64,000 nucleotides of DNA, from positions 4,075,501 to 4,139,500 of the forward strand of contig NZ_CP108393.1 of NCBI RefSeq assembly GCF_035961655.1, read 5' to 3'. Below the pieces are notes generated by a model. That model ran no database searches and had not been told where the DNA came from. It saw only the letters and a program-made list of their open reading frames with translations. This document shows positions 33,184 through 41,855 of the stretch, one piece after another. The translations under genes and the position numbers were made by a program. The DNA comes from Streptomyces sp. NBC_01317 (GTDB taxonomy: Bacteria; Actinomycetota; Actinomycetes; Streptomycetales; Streptomycetaceae). Every line of letters begins with the position of its first letter. The stretch's first letter is position 1.

Positions 33184-35271
33184 ATGGGAGAGAACCCGAA
33201 GTCCCGGCACCCGTCCCGGCCGTCGTCCGGGCACCCGTCCCGGCCCTCGCCGAGGCGACCGTCCCGCCACCCCGGTGCCGTCGCGCGGCGCAGGGCCGCC
33301 GCCGCCGCGGCGCGGCTCTCCCCGCCCGCCTGGCTGCTCGACAACCTCCGCCCCCAGCCCGCCCCCGTCCGCTGGCCCGCCGTCGCCCGCGCCTCCGTCG
33401 CCCTCGCCGCCCCCCTCGCGGTCGGCTTCGGCACCGACCACCGCGCGGACGGGGCGCTCGTCGCGCTCGGCGCCCTGAACGGTGTCCTCTCCGACACCGC
33501 CGAGGCGTACCGGATGCGGATCCTCCACGTGGCGGTCCCGCAGTTCTTCGGCGCGGTCGGCGTCACGCTCGGCTCGCTCGTCTTCGGACAGGAGTGGACC
33601 GCCGTCGGTGTCCTCGCCCTCGTCGCGCTCGTGTCCGGCATGATCTCGTCCATCGGCGCGGTGGCGTCGTTCGCCGGGCTGCTGCTCCTGCTCAACGCCG
33701 TCGTCGGGGCCGGTCTTGACCTGCCCGCGCCGTGGTGGAAGCCGCCGCTGCTGATCGTGCTCGGCGGCCTGTTCGTCCTCTTCCTCTCGCTGCTGGCCTG
33801 GCCGTTCCGGGTCGGCGTACCGGAGCGGGCGGCGGTGGCGGGGACGTACCGTGCCACCGCCGATCTGCTGGAGGCCTCCGCCGCGCCCGACCCGGAGTTC
33901 GACGGCCGCCGCCGGGCCGTGACCCTCGCCCTGAACCAGGCGTACGACCTCCTGCTCGCCCGCCGCGCCGGCGACCACGGCTGGCGCGGACCGCTCGTAC
34001 GGCTGCTCGCGCAGCTCAACGTGATCATCCCGCTGGTCGAGGCCGCGCACCTCCGGGGCCGTACGCCGCCGCCCGAGGTGACCGGGGCCGTACGGCACCT
34101 GGCGGACCTGGTCGCCGAAGGCCGTACGGGCGAAGGGGTGCTGAACCTGCCGCCTCCTAGGACGGCGTCGGACCGCGCCGTCGACACCGCGCTGCGGCAC
34201 GTCGCGGCGGTGGTGCACGAGGCGGACGGCGATCCCCGCAACCCCGCCACCATGGACGACCGGCTCGGCCGCCCGGCGGCCCTCCCCGTCCGCGTCCGCC
34301 GCACGACGCGCAACGTGCTGTTCTCCGAGGCGTCCTGGCGGTACGGGCTGCGCCTCGCGCTCTGCGTCGGCCTGGCGCAGACGCTGGTGGCGGTGATCCC
34401 CGTACAGCGGTCCTACTGGGTGGCGCTGACCGTCACCTTCGTCCTGAAGCCGGACTTCGGTTCGGTCTTCTCGCGCGCGGTGCTGCGCGCGCTGGGTACG
34501 GCGGTGGGACTGGTCGTGGCGGGGGTGGTGCTGGCGGAGGTACCGATCGGCTGGTGGGACGTGCTGGTCGTCGCGCTGCTCGCGCCGCTGATCCCGGCGG
34601 TGTCGGCGAAGGGGTACGCGTTCCAGACGGCGGCCATCACGCCGGTGATCCTGCTGATCTCCGACGTCCTCAACCGCCAGGGCTTCGACCTCGTGGCGCC
34701 ACGGCTGGTGGACAGCCTGATCGGGTGCGCGATCGTGCTGGTCGCGGGCTATCTGCTCTGGCCGGAGAGCTGGCACACCCGCCTCGGCCACCGGCTGGCG
34801 GACGCGGTGGAGGAGACGGCGGACTACGTGAGGCGCGCGTTCGGGATGCCCGACGCGACGGGGAAGACCGCCGACCAGGCGGAGGTGGAGCGGGCGCGGC
34901 GCCGCATCTACCGGGACCTGTCGACCGTACGGACCGAATTCCAGCGCGCGCTGACCGAACCGCCGCCCATCGGCAGGCGCGCGGCGGCCTGGTGGCCGCT
35001 GGTCGTGGCGACGGAACGGATCGTCGACGCGACGACGGCGGCGCGGGTGCGCGTCTCGTACGGCGCCCGGGCGCCCGCCCTGGCGGAGGCGGCGGATATC
35101 GCGGACCAGTTGACGGACATGGCGGAGCGCCTGCGGTCGAGCGAGGTGCTGGTGGAGGTACGGGGGGAGCCGGCCGGGGACGGGGAGGAGAGCGTGCTGG
35201 CGGGGCTGCGGCAGGAGGTAGGGGCGGCGAAGGCGATCGCGTCGCCGGGGCGGGGGACCTCACTCATGTGA
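33184..35271 (+). CDS. FUSC-family membrane protein (aromatic acid exporter-like)
   Basis: A 695-residue protein made of two FUSC halves. Helices near residues 70-210 (LNGVLSDTAEAYRMRILHVA, FAGLLLLLNAVVGAGLDLPA) are followed by a cytoplasmic stretch and a second set near 380-530 with the conserved block VIPVQRSYWVALTVTFVLKP DFGSVF. The helical C-terminus ends at 35271. Relatives export aromatic acids or other toxic compounds (family knowledge); the substrate is not predictable. Its end overlaps the convergent ATPase gene by 8 bp. Confidence 0.85.
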   Translation: MGENPKSRHPSRPSSGHPSRPSPRRPSRHPGAVARRRAAAAAARLSPPAWLLDNLRPQPAPVRWPAVARASVALAAPLAVGFGTDHRADGALVALGALNGVLSDTAEAYRMRILHVAVPQFFGAVGVTLGSLVFGQEWTAVGVLALVALVSGMISSIGAVASFAGLLLLLNAVVGAGLDLPAPWWKPPLLIVLGGLFVLFLSLLAWPFRVGVPERAAVAGTYRATADLLEASAAPDPEFDGRRRAVTLALNQAYDLLLARRAGDHGWRGPLVRLLAQLNVIIPLVEAAHLRGRTPPPEVTGAVRHLADLVAEGRTGEGVLNLPPPRTASDRAVDTALRHVAAVVHEADGDPRNPATMDDRLGRPAALPVRVRRTTRNVLFSEASWRYGLRLALCVGLAQTLVAVIPVQRSYWVALTVTFVLKPDFGSVFSRAVLRALGTAVGLVVAGVVLAEVPIGWWDVLVVALLAPLIPAVSAKGYAFQTAAITPVILLISDVLNRQGFDLVAPRLVDSLIGCAIVLVAGYLLWPESWHTRLGHRLADAVEETADYVRRAFGMPDATGKTADQAEVERARRRIYRDLSTVRTEFQRALTEPPPIGRRAAAWWPLVVATERIVDATTAARVRVSYGARAPALAEAADIADQLTDMAERLRSSEVLVEVRGEPAGDGEESVLAGLRQEVGAAKAIASPGRGTSLM

Positions 35272-35698
35272 GGCCCGTGTCGCCCGACACCTTCAGCGAC
35301 ACCCAGACGCACTTGCCGGGACCGCGCCGTGGAGTCACCCCCCAGTCGTCGGCGAGCGCGGCGACGAGGGCGAGGCCTCTGCCGCACTCGTCGTCCAGGT
35401 CGGGTTCGGCGGTACGGGGCAGGGGCAGGCGGTCGCCGGCGTCCTCGACCTCCAGCCTGAGCAGCCCCTCGGCGCGGTGGAGGGTGACGGCGATCTGCCG
35501 TCCCGGCGGGCTGCCGTGGCGCAGGGCGTTGGTGACGAGCTCGGAGAGCAGCAGCGCGGCGACGGCGGCGGTGTCGCCGGTCAGCCCCGTACACCTCCGG
35601 AGCGCGTCCCTGGCGCGGGGGACGCTGCGGGGGTGGCGGGGGAAGCGAAACGTCACGGAGCGGTCGTAGCGGGGGCGGGGGTCGCCGTCGAGGTTCAT
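35264..35698 (-). CDS. ATP-binding protein, RsbW-like anti-sigma/regulatory kinase
   Basis: A 144-residue HATPase_c_2 domain protein. N-box VAALLLSELVTNALRHGSPP, G1 box LRLEVEDAGDRLPLPR and G2 region GRGLALVAALADDWGVTPRR are present, and the end is KCVWVSLKV. Streptomyces carry many such stand-alone ATPases thought to control sigma factors or anti-anti-sigma partners. No partner is adjacent. Confidence 0.88.
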   Translation of the reverse strand: MNLDGDPRPRYDRSVTFRFPRHPRSVPRARDALRRCTGLTGDTAAVAALLLSELVTNALRHGSPPGRQIAVTLHRAEGLLRLEVEDAGDRLPLPRTAEPDLDDECGRGLALVAALADDWGVTPRRGPGKCVWVSLKVSGDTGLT

Positions 35699-35798
35699 GG
35701 AAGGGACCTTCCCTTCGGCGGCCCGTTTTACTTTCCGTACAACAAGGGTGACGAAGGGTTATGCGGTGGGGTGCGGTGCGGGGGTGGTGACCCGCGGG

Positions 35799-35998
35799 TC
35801 ACTGTTGTCCTCAATCGCCGGACGGGCTTGATTTGCGGCTGCGGGCCGCGCTCCGTGCAGGTCACCGTTGTCCTCAAACGCCGGACCGGCTTGGATTTTG
35901 CCGCTGCGGGCTGTTGGCACATACGCGGGCGAGACCGAGGCTTCCTCAAGCCCGGCCGGCACCACTAAGCCCGTCCGGCGTTTGAGGACAACAGTGAC
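35799..35998. repeat. Cluster of three extended REP-like repeats in a 347-bp intergenic region
   Basis: Copies at 35807-35833 and 35869-35894 read in the plus direction and one at 35967-35998 in reverse. Here similarity extends outward (GTCACTGTTGTCCTCAA at 35799, and its complement at the far end), so the outer copies form a large inverted repeat of about 30 bp per arm. A fourth, weak copy may lie at 35942. The rest of 35699-36045 shows no gene. Confidence 0.75.
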
Positions 35999-36045
35999 CG
36001 GCAGCGGGCAACACCCGCGGGGGCCATTCGTGCGCGGCGCAGCCG

Positions 36046-36471
36046 TCAGTGCCCCTGGAGGCGGTCCATATCGCGGCGTTCGCGCTTTGTCGGGCGGCCC
36101 GCCCCCCGGTCCCGCGCAGCGACCGGCGCCACGAACTCCTTCGGAGGCGGCGGCGGACTGTTGTCCACGAAGCACTCCACCGCCACCAGCGGCCCCACCC
36201 GCTTGCGGACGACGCGCGAGACGACCACCACCCGGTCACGCCCCGCGTGCCGCAGACGCACCTCGTCGCCCACCCGAACCGCATGCGCCGGCTTGACCCG
36301 CTCGCCGTTCACGCGGACATGCCCCGCCCGGCACGCCGCCGCGGCCTGGGAGCGGGTCTTGGTGAGCCGTACCGACCAGATCCAGGTGTCCGCCCGCGCC
36401 GAGCCGACGCCGACGCCGACGCCCACGCCGACGGACGCCGTCCCGTCCGGTACCTCAGCCGAAGAAGCCAT
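36046..36471 (-). CDS. S4-domain RNA-binding protein (Hsp15-like)
   Basis: A 141-residue protein. The S4 fold is clear: TWIWSVRLTKTRSQAAAACR, AGHVRVNGERVKPAHAVRVG, DEVRLRHAGRDRVVVVSRVV. The N-terminus has a GVGVGVGVG dipeptide run from a 6-bp microsatellite (36410-36436). The C-terminus is Pro-rich, then basic (GAGRPTKRERRDMDRL). Hsp15-type proteins bind stalled 50S subunits (family knowledge). Start ATG 36471. Confidence 0.87.
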   Translation of the reverse strand: MASSAEVPDGTASVGVGVGVGVGSARADTWIWSVRLTKTRSQAAAACRAGHVRVNGERVKPAHAVRVGDEVRLRHAGRDRVVVVSRVVRKRVGPLVAVECFVDNSPPPPPKEFVAPVAARDRGAGRPTKRERRDMDRLQGH

Positions 36472-36722
36472 GCCTCCAGCGTATCGAGACCCCGCCGCCC
36501 CCCGGGCGACTCCGGACACCGCAACAAGTCCGCAACGCATCCGTGGCACCTCACCGCGCACTCGCGGCTACTATGCGCTCGATCTTCCATTTTCGCGGCC
36601 GGACCGACCCGCAGAAAAAGATCTGTTTCTGACATGCCGACACATGTCGTGCCAGAGAAGGACGCGCAGGACACGGGGCCCTCCCACCGCGGCACGACGC
36701 ACTTCCGGAAGCAGTGAACGCC

Positions 36723-38213
36723 ATGCGCAGCAACTCCGGCAGAGGGCTCCAGCCCAATGTCCTCGGTACGTTCGACACCATCGTCATGGCGGTCGCGGGC
36801 AGCGCGCCCGCCTACTCCCTCGCCGCCACCACCGCCGTCCTCGTCGCCTCCGTCGGACTCGCCGCGCCCGCCGCGCTCCTCTACTGCGCGATACCCATGC
36901 TCGGCATCGTGCTCGCGTACGGCCGCCTCGGCCGGCTCGACGCGAACGCCGGAGCCGCGTACTCCTGGGTCGGCCGCACCCTCCACCCCGCGCTCGGCTT
37001 CCTCTCCGGCTGGGCGCTCGTCGTCTCCGCCACGATCTTCATGGTCGCCGGATCGCTGCCCGCCGGCGCGATGACCCTGGCGCTCTTCGACACCGACCTC
37101 GCCAACAACACCGGGCTCGCGCTGCTGGTCGGCGGCGGCTGGTTCCTGATCATGCTGCTGGTGGTACTGGGCGGCGCCCGGCTCACCGTACGGGCGCAGC
37201 TCCTGCTGTCCGGCGTGGAGCTGGCCCTGCTCCTGATGTTCGTGCTGGCCGCCCTCGCCCACCACGGCGCCGCCGTCGCCTTCGACTGGTCCTGGCTGGG
37301 GTTCAGCCACTTCGACGGGCCGTCCGGCTTCGCCTCGGGCGCCCTCGTCGCCGCCTTCTACTACTGGGGCTGGGACGTCACCAGCAACCTCAGCGAGGAG
37401 ACCCGCAACAGCCGCAGGACCGCCGGGCTCGCCGCCCTCGTCGGCATCGGCATCGTCTTCCTCCTCTTCGAGGCGTTCACGATCGCCGTCAACGTCATCC
37501 TCACCGAGGACCAGATCATGGCGGGCAGCGCCAACGTCCTCGGCATCCTCGGCGAGGCCATCTGGCCCGGCGTCGGCGGCAAGCTGCTGATCGTGGCCGT
37601 GATGCTGTCCACCGTCGCAACGCTGGAGACCACCCTCATCCAGGTCACCCGGTCGCTGTTCGCGATGGGCCGGGACCGTACGATGCCGTCCGCGCTCGGC
37701 CGGGTCCACCGCACGTGGAACACCCCCTGGGTCGCCATCACCGCCGTCGGGATCGTGGCGTTCGCCCTGCTCGCGGCGGCGAGCGCGCTCGGCTCGGTCA
37801 CCGAGATCCTCTCCGACGCCGTCACCGCCATCTCCCTCCAGATCGCCGTCTACTACGGCCTGGCCGGCATCGCGGCCGTCGTCGCGTACCGCAAGGTGAT
37901 GTTCCGCTCCCTCGGCGACTTCTTCTTCGGGGTGCTCTGGCCGCTGCTCGGCGCGCTCTTCATGTTCTGGATCTTCTTCGAGTCGCTGAGCGAGCTGACC
38001 ACGACCGCGATCACCATCGGGATCGGCGGTCTGGCCGTCGGCCTGGCACCCATGATCTGGTACTGGCGCAAGGGCAGTCCGTACTACCGCCCCGCGAAAC
38101 TGGACGCCGCGCGGGTGCCCGACGACCACCATCACGAGCCGTACGCCGACTCCGCCGCCGGCCGCCCCGACCGGTCCGACCGGTCCGGCGAGTCCCTGTC
38201 GACCGACTTCTGA
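36723..38213 (+). CDS. APC-family amino acid permease
   Basis: A protein of about 496 residues with 12 helices. NVLGTFDTIVMAVAGSAPAY is the first helix with the unwound substrate-binding G-S-A motif. GRLGRLDANAGAAYSWVGRT and FYYWGWDVTSNLSEETRNSR are conserved APC blocks. A His/Asp-rich hydrophilic tail (VPDDHHHEPYADSAAGRPDR) ends it. GTG 36714 is an alternative start. The 250-bp gap before it contains GACATG-6 bp-CATGTC at 36631-36648, a possible operator. The substrate is not predictable. Confidence 0.87.
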   Translation: MRSNSGRGLQPNVLGTFDTIVMAVAGSAPAYSLAATTAVLVASVGLAAPAALLYCAIPMLGIVLAYGRLGRLDANAGAAYSWVGRTLHPALGFLSGWALVVSATIFMVAGSLPAGAMTLALFDTDLANNTGLALLVGGGWFLIMLLVVLGGARLTVRAQLLLSGVELALLLMFVLAALAHHGAAVAFDWSWLGFSHFDGPSGFASGALVAAFYYWGWDVTSNLSEETRNSRRTAGLAALVGIGIVFLLFEAFTIAVNVILTEDQIMAGSANVLGILGEAIWPGVGGKLLIVAVMLSTVATLETTLIQVTRSLFAMGRDRTMPSALGRVHRTWNTPWVAITAVGIVAFALLAAASALGSVTEILSDAVTAISLQIAVYYGLAGIAAVVAYRKVMFRSLGDFFFGVLWPLLGALFMFWIFFESLSELTTTAITIGIGGLAVGLAPMIWYWRKGSPYYRPAKLDAARVPDDHHHEPYADSAAGRPDRSDRSGESLSTDF

Positions 38214-38233
38214 CGGGGACAGGGACCGCAGCC

Positions 38234-39247
38234 ATGGCGGAGCACCGTCACCGCGCCCCCGGCAAGGGCCGCACGCCGGGGAAGGGCCGCACGCCCGGGA
38301 AGCAGAGCGCGCCCGACTTCGACCCGGACTTCGGCGACCTGCCGCTCACCGAGGCGCGCCAGGACATCGTCATCGGCCGCTGGCAGGGGGTACGTGACCT
38401 CCTGCGCGCCACCGGCACCGACTGGCCGCGCCGGACGCACCGCCAGCGCATCCTGTCCCACGCGGCGGCGGGCAGCTCGGCCGTGGAGTCCTGGCGGGCG
38501 GCGGAACCGGACAGTCCGGACGCGGCGGTGCTGCGGGCGGCGACCGAGGTCGTACGGGTCTTCAACCAGGCGATCGCGGCCGGGCGCGGCATCGGCATCG
38601 ACCAGGCGCGGCTCGACGGCGCGGTCCTGACCTGCCTGGACGCGGCCGACGCCAGCCCCGCCGACCCGATGCCGTGGGTCTCGCTGCTGACGGTCGCCCG
38701 GCTGTACGAGGGCGGGATCACCCAGAGCGAGCTGCGGCGCTGGTGGGACGAGATGCGGCGGCGCGACCCGTACAACATGGAAGGGCACGTGCAGCTGCTG
38801 CGGTACTTCTCCGCGCGGTGGCACGGCACGCACGGCCGGATGTACGACTTCGCCCGCGACGCGGCGGGCGCGGCGCCGCCGGGGTCCTCGCTGTCGGTGC
38901 TGGTGCAGATCGCGCGGGTGGAGGAGTTCCGGCATGTCGCGGAGGGCGCGCGGGGGCGGCGGCCCGTACGGGACTTCGGGCAGCACTGGCACCACGAGCT
39001 GGCGGTGACCGAGGTGCGCAGGACGTTCGAGCGCTGGATCGGCGGGCGGGCGGCGGGTCCTGTCGTACCGGAGGAGGTGGGGGAGCTGAACTACCTGACG
39101 CACGCGGCCTGTTACGCGGGGCTGGACGGCGAGGCGCGGGCGCTGTTCGAGCTGCTGGGCGCGCGGGCGGCGCGGGTGCCGTGGTCGTACACGGGGGACG
39201 CGGCGGAACAGTTCACGGCGTTCAGGGCGGCGCGGCTGGAGGGCTGA
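38234..39247 (+). CDS. Helical protein, DUF4034-like
   Basis: A 337-residue protein beginning 20 bp after the permease stop. The N-terminus repeats PGKGRT/PGK and is basic. The body is all-helical, with WQGVRDLLRATGTDWPRRTH, LTCLDAADASPADPMPWVSL and GHVQLLRYFSARWHGTHGRM, resembling DUF4034 (from memory). It may be cotranscribed with the permease. Function unknown. Confidence 0.75.
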   Translation: MAEHRHRAPGKGRTPGKGRTPGKQSAPDFDPDFGDLPLTEARQDIVIGRWQGVRDLLRATGTDWPRRTHRQRILSHAAAGSSAVESWRAAEPDSPDAAVLRAATEVVRVFNQAIAAGRGIGIDQARLDGAVLTCLDAADASPADPMPWVSLLTVARLYEGGITQSELRRWWDEMRRRDPYNMEGHVQLLRYFSARWHGTHGRMYDFARDAAGAAPPGSSLSVLVQIARVEEFRHVAEGARGRRPVRDFGQHWHHELAVTEVRRTFERWIGGRAAGPVVPEEVGELNYLTHAACYAGLDGEARALFELLGARAARVPWSYTGDAAEQFTAFRAARLEG

Positions 39248-39275
39248 CGTACGCGCTGACATGGCTCGCGTACGA

Positions 39276-39311
39276 CCGGGGTGGCGCCGGTCCGAGTCGG
39301 CGCCACCCCGG
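39276..39311. terminator. Hairpin between convergent genes
   Basis: A 13-bp perfect stem (CCGGGGTGGCGCC and complement) with a 10-base loop, between the DUF4034-like gene (+) and phoX (-). Probably bidirectional. Confidence 0.75.
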
Positions 39312-39335
39312 GGTGGGTCAGGCGGGTCGGGCCGG

Positions 39336-41411
39336 TCAGACGCCGATGTCCCGGCCGTCCTTGCGCCACACCGCGACCACCGACGGACGGACGATCCTGC
39401 CGGGTCCGTCCGGCCACGCGCTCGCGGGCTTCTCGACGCTCGCGCCGTCGAGCTCCCCCGGGTGCTGGACGGCGACCAGGACGCGGCGGTCCTGGATGAT
39501 CGGACCGCACGTCTCCGCGCCGTTCGGCATGGTCAGGAACTGCTTCAGCTCACCGCGCCGTTCGCCCTGCGTCGCCACGCCGAACAGGCCGTCGTGCGTG
39601 CCGAGCGCGTTGCCGTCCGTGGAGATCCACAGGTTGCCGTGCGGGTCGAAGGCGACGTTGTCGGGGCAGGAGATCGGGCTGACCTTGTCCTTGGGGAAGC
39701 CCGCGAAGTACGTCGCCGGGTCCTTCGGGTCGCCCGCGACCAGGAAGAGCCGCCAGGCGAAGCCGTCGCCCGCCGGGTCGTCCCAGTTCTCGGCCAGTTC
39801 GAGGATCTGGCCGTGCTTGTTGGCGTTGCGGGGGTTGGCCTCGTCGGGGCCCGCCTTGCCCGCCTTGCCGCGGTCGGTGTTGTTCGTCAGCGCGATGTAG
39901 ACGCGGCCGGTGCGCGGCGAGGGCTCGACGTCCTCGGGGCGGTCCATCTTGGTGGCGCCGACCTTGTCGCCCGCGAGGCGGGTGAAGACGTACACCTCCT
40001 CGGCGGTCATGCCGGGGACGTGCGAGACGTCGCCGGTGGCGAGGGGGATCCACACGCCGGAGCCGTCGAACTCGCCGTCCGCCGGGAGCTTGCCCGTACC
40101 GTCGAACTCCCCCGCCGGGGAGTCGCCGGTGAGCTTGGCGACGTACAGCGTGCCCTCGTCCAGGAGCGTGAGGTTGTACGCGTGGTCGGCGCGGCTGCCG
40201 CCCTTGCGCATCCGCTTGGAGGAGACGAACTTGTAGAAGTAGTCAAAGCGTTCGTCGTCACCCATGTAGACGACGGGGCGGCCGTCGGCCGTCAGGCGCG
40301 GCTGCGCGGCCTCGTGCTTGAAGCGGCCGAGCGCGGTGCGCTTGCGGGGCGTGGACTCCGGGTCGTACGGGTCCAGCTCCACGACCCAGCCGAAGCGGTG
40401 GACCTCGTTGGGCTCCTGCTTGACGTCGAAGCGCTTGTCGAACAGCTCCCACTTGCGCTCGGTGGCGCCCGTGCCGATGCCGTAGCGCAGGTCGGTGGTG
40501 CTGGAGGCGTTGGCGAAGTACTGGTTGAAGTTCTCCTCGCCGTGCAGCGTGGTGCCCCACGGGGTGGTGCCGCCGGCGCAGTTGTTGAGCGTGCCGAGGA
40601 CCTTGGTGCCCGTACGGTCGGCGGAGGTACGGAGCAGCTCGCCGCCGGCGGCCGGTCCGGTGAGGCGGAACTCGCTGGTGGCGGTGAGGCGGCGGTTGAG
40701 CTGGTGGCGGGTGACAGCGGTGAGCTTGCCGCTCCCGCGGTCCTCCTCGACCACGACGACGGACAGGCCGTGCGCGGCCCAGGCGATCTCGACCTGCTCG
40801 CGGGTGGGCGCGGCGGCGCTGTAGCCCTTGAACATCAGGATCTCGTCGGTGTACTCGTGGTTGGCCACGAGTACCTGGCGGCCGCGCTCGCTCTTGAGCG
40901 GGAGGAGGCTCAGGAAGTCGTTGTTGTAACCGAACTGGCCCGCCTGCGCCTTGGCCGTCTGCTTGTCCGGGTCGAAGGCGGGGGCGCCGCGCAGGATGGG
41001 CTCGCCCCAGCGGATGACGACGTGCTGGCTGTAGCCGGCGGGGACGGTGACCTGGTCGGCGAGGTTGGGCGCGACGGGGGTGAAGCGGAGGCCGCGGGCG
41101 CCGTCGGGGGTGTTGCCGTGTCCGCTGTCGCCGTGACCGTGGCCGCCGGTGGCCGCGGCGGCGGAGGCCGGGGTGTCACCGGTGCCGACGGCGAGGGCGG
41201 TGCCGGTGGCGGCGGCGACGGTCACGATGCCGGCGGCGCGCACGAGGGAACGTCTCGACAGCGCACCGGCGATGACGTCGCCGAGGTACTCGTTGTCGGT
41301 CTTGTTCGGGACCTCGTGGAAACAGGCGTCGCCGCAGCGGTACTTGCAGGTGAGGGCGGAGCGCCCACCCGGGTGTGACGATGAACTGATCAGCGGCAGA
41401 AATTTGCGCAC
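39336..41411 (-). CDS. phoX: PhoX-family phosphatase (DUF839), Tat-exported
   Basis: A 691-residue secreted alkaline phosphatase of the calcium/iron-dependent PhoX family. A long N-terminus holds the twin-arginine motif SRRSLVRAAGIVTVAAATG near residue 52. The beta-propeller body carries VLVANHEYTDEILMF, GTLNNCAGGTTPWGTTLHGE (metal-ligand Cys and Glu region), EVHRFGWVVELDPYDPES, ALGRFKHEAAQPRLTADGRP and CPDNVAFDPHGNLWISTDGN. Start GTG 41411 behind GGAGGGG. It releases phosphate from organic esters outside the cell. In Streptomyces such genes are usually under PhoP control; I saw no clear PHO box. Confidence 0.9.
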   Translation of the reverse strand: MRKFLPLISSSSHPGGRSALTCKYRCGDACFHEVPNKTDNEYLGDVIAGALSRRSLVRAAGIVTVAAATGTALAVGTGDTPASAAAATGGHGHGDSGHGNTPDGARGLRFTPVAPNLADQVTVPAGYSQHVVIRWGEPILRGAPAFDPDKQTAKAQAGQFGYNNDFLSLLPLKSERGRQVLVANHEYTDEILMFKGYSAAAPTREQVEIAWAAHGLSVVVVEEDRGSGKLTAVTRHQLNRRLTATSEFRLTGPAAGGELLRTSADRTGTKVLGTLNNCAGGTTPWGTTLHGEENFNQYFANASSTTDLRYGIGTGATERKWELFDKRFDVKQEPNEVHRFGWVVELDPYDPESTPRKRTALGRFKHEAAQPRLTADGRPVVYMGDDERFDYFYKFVSSKRMRKGGSRADHAYNLTLLDEGTLYVAKLTGDSPAGEFDGTGKLPADGEFDGSGVWIPLATGDVSHVPGMTAEEVYVFTRLAGDKVGATKMDRPEDVEPSPRTGRVYIALTNNTDRGKAGKAGPDEANPRNANKHGQILELAENWDDPAGDGFAWRLFLVAGDPKDPATYFAGFPKDKVSPISCPDNVAFDPHGNLWISTDGNALGTHDGLFGVATQGERRGELKQFLTMPNGAETCGPIIQDRRVLVAVQHPGELDGASVEKPASAWPDGPGRIVRPSVVAVWRKDGRDIGV

Positions 41412-41855
41412 TTTACCCCTCCGATGGTGCGTGAACTCGCACGTCGTCGCGTCGCCGGGCAGGTCGCCGGGCAGGTCCTCGCCCTGACAATCCGACAAGG
41501 TGTCGGGATGTCCCGGCGGTGACGCTAGGTGCGGCGGCCACCACGGTGGCGGCGCGGGGGTGAAGGCGGGATGAACGCGGGGCGGACGGATGGTCATGGC
41601 AGACCCATGGCTGTACCACGTGTTGACGGTGTTGATGGTGGGGTTGTCGTAGCCGGGAGGTACGTTGACGCTGACGCTGACCGCGCACACCTCTGGCCGC
41701 TGATCGCTCACCCGATCGGATGCCGGGTCCGACGCCCGGTCCGACCCTGCCGAAGATCGCCGGGGACGGCCGCTAACCTTACGTATCCGCCCTGGCCAGG
41801 GATGCCGCTTTCCCGGGGGCGGGCACGCACCCAACTCATCTGAAAGGCCTCGCCC
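41412..41855. other. Divergent intergenic region without a gene
   Basis: This 444-bp region lies between phoX (-) and the VWA gene (+). It contains short direct repeats (GCCGGGCAGGTC twice at 41452-41474, GACGCTGACGCTGACCG near 41667) and GCTAACCTTACGTATCC near 41771 that could belong to the VWA promoter. Frames across it lack protein character. I see no riboswitch or small RNA. Confidence 0.5.

Noticed and set aside
41412..41700. A PHO box upstream of phoX
   Set aside because: I looked for paired 11-bp GTTCACC-type repeats and found only weak partial matches, so PhoP control is not claimed from sequence.
41529..41843. A 104-codon frame in the phoX-VWA gap
   Set aside because: Arg/Pro-rich sequence with no motif or ribosome site, typical of non-coding high-GC DNA.
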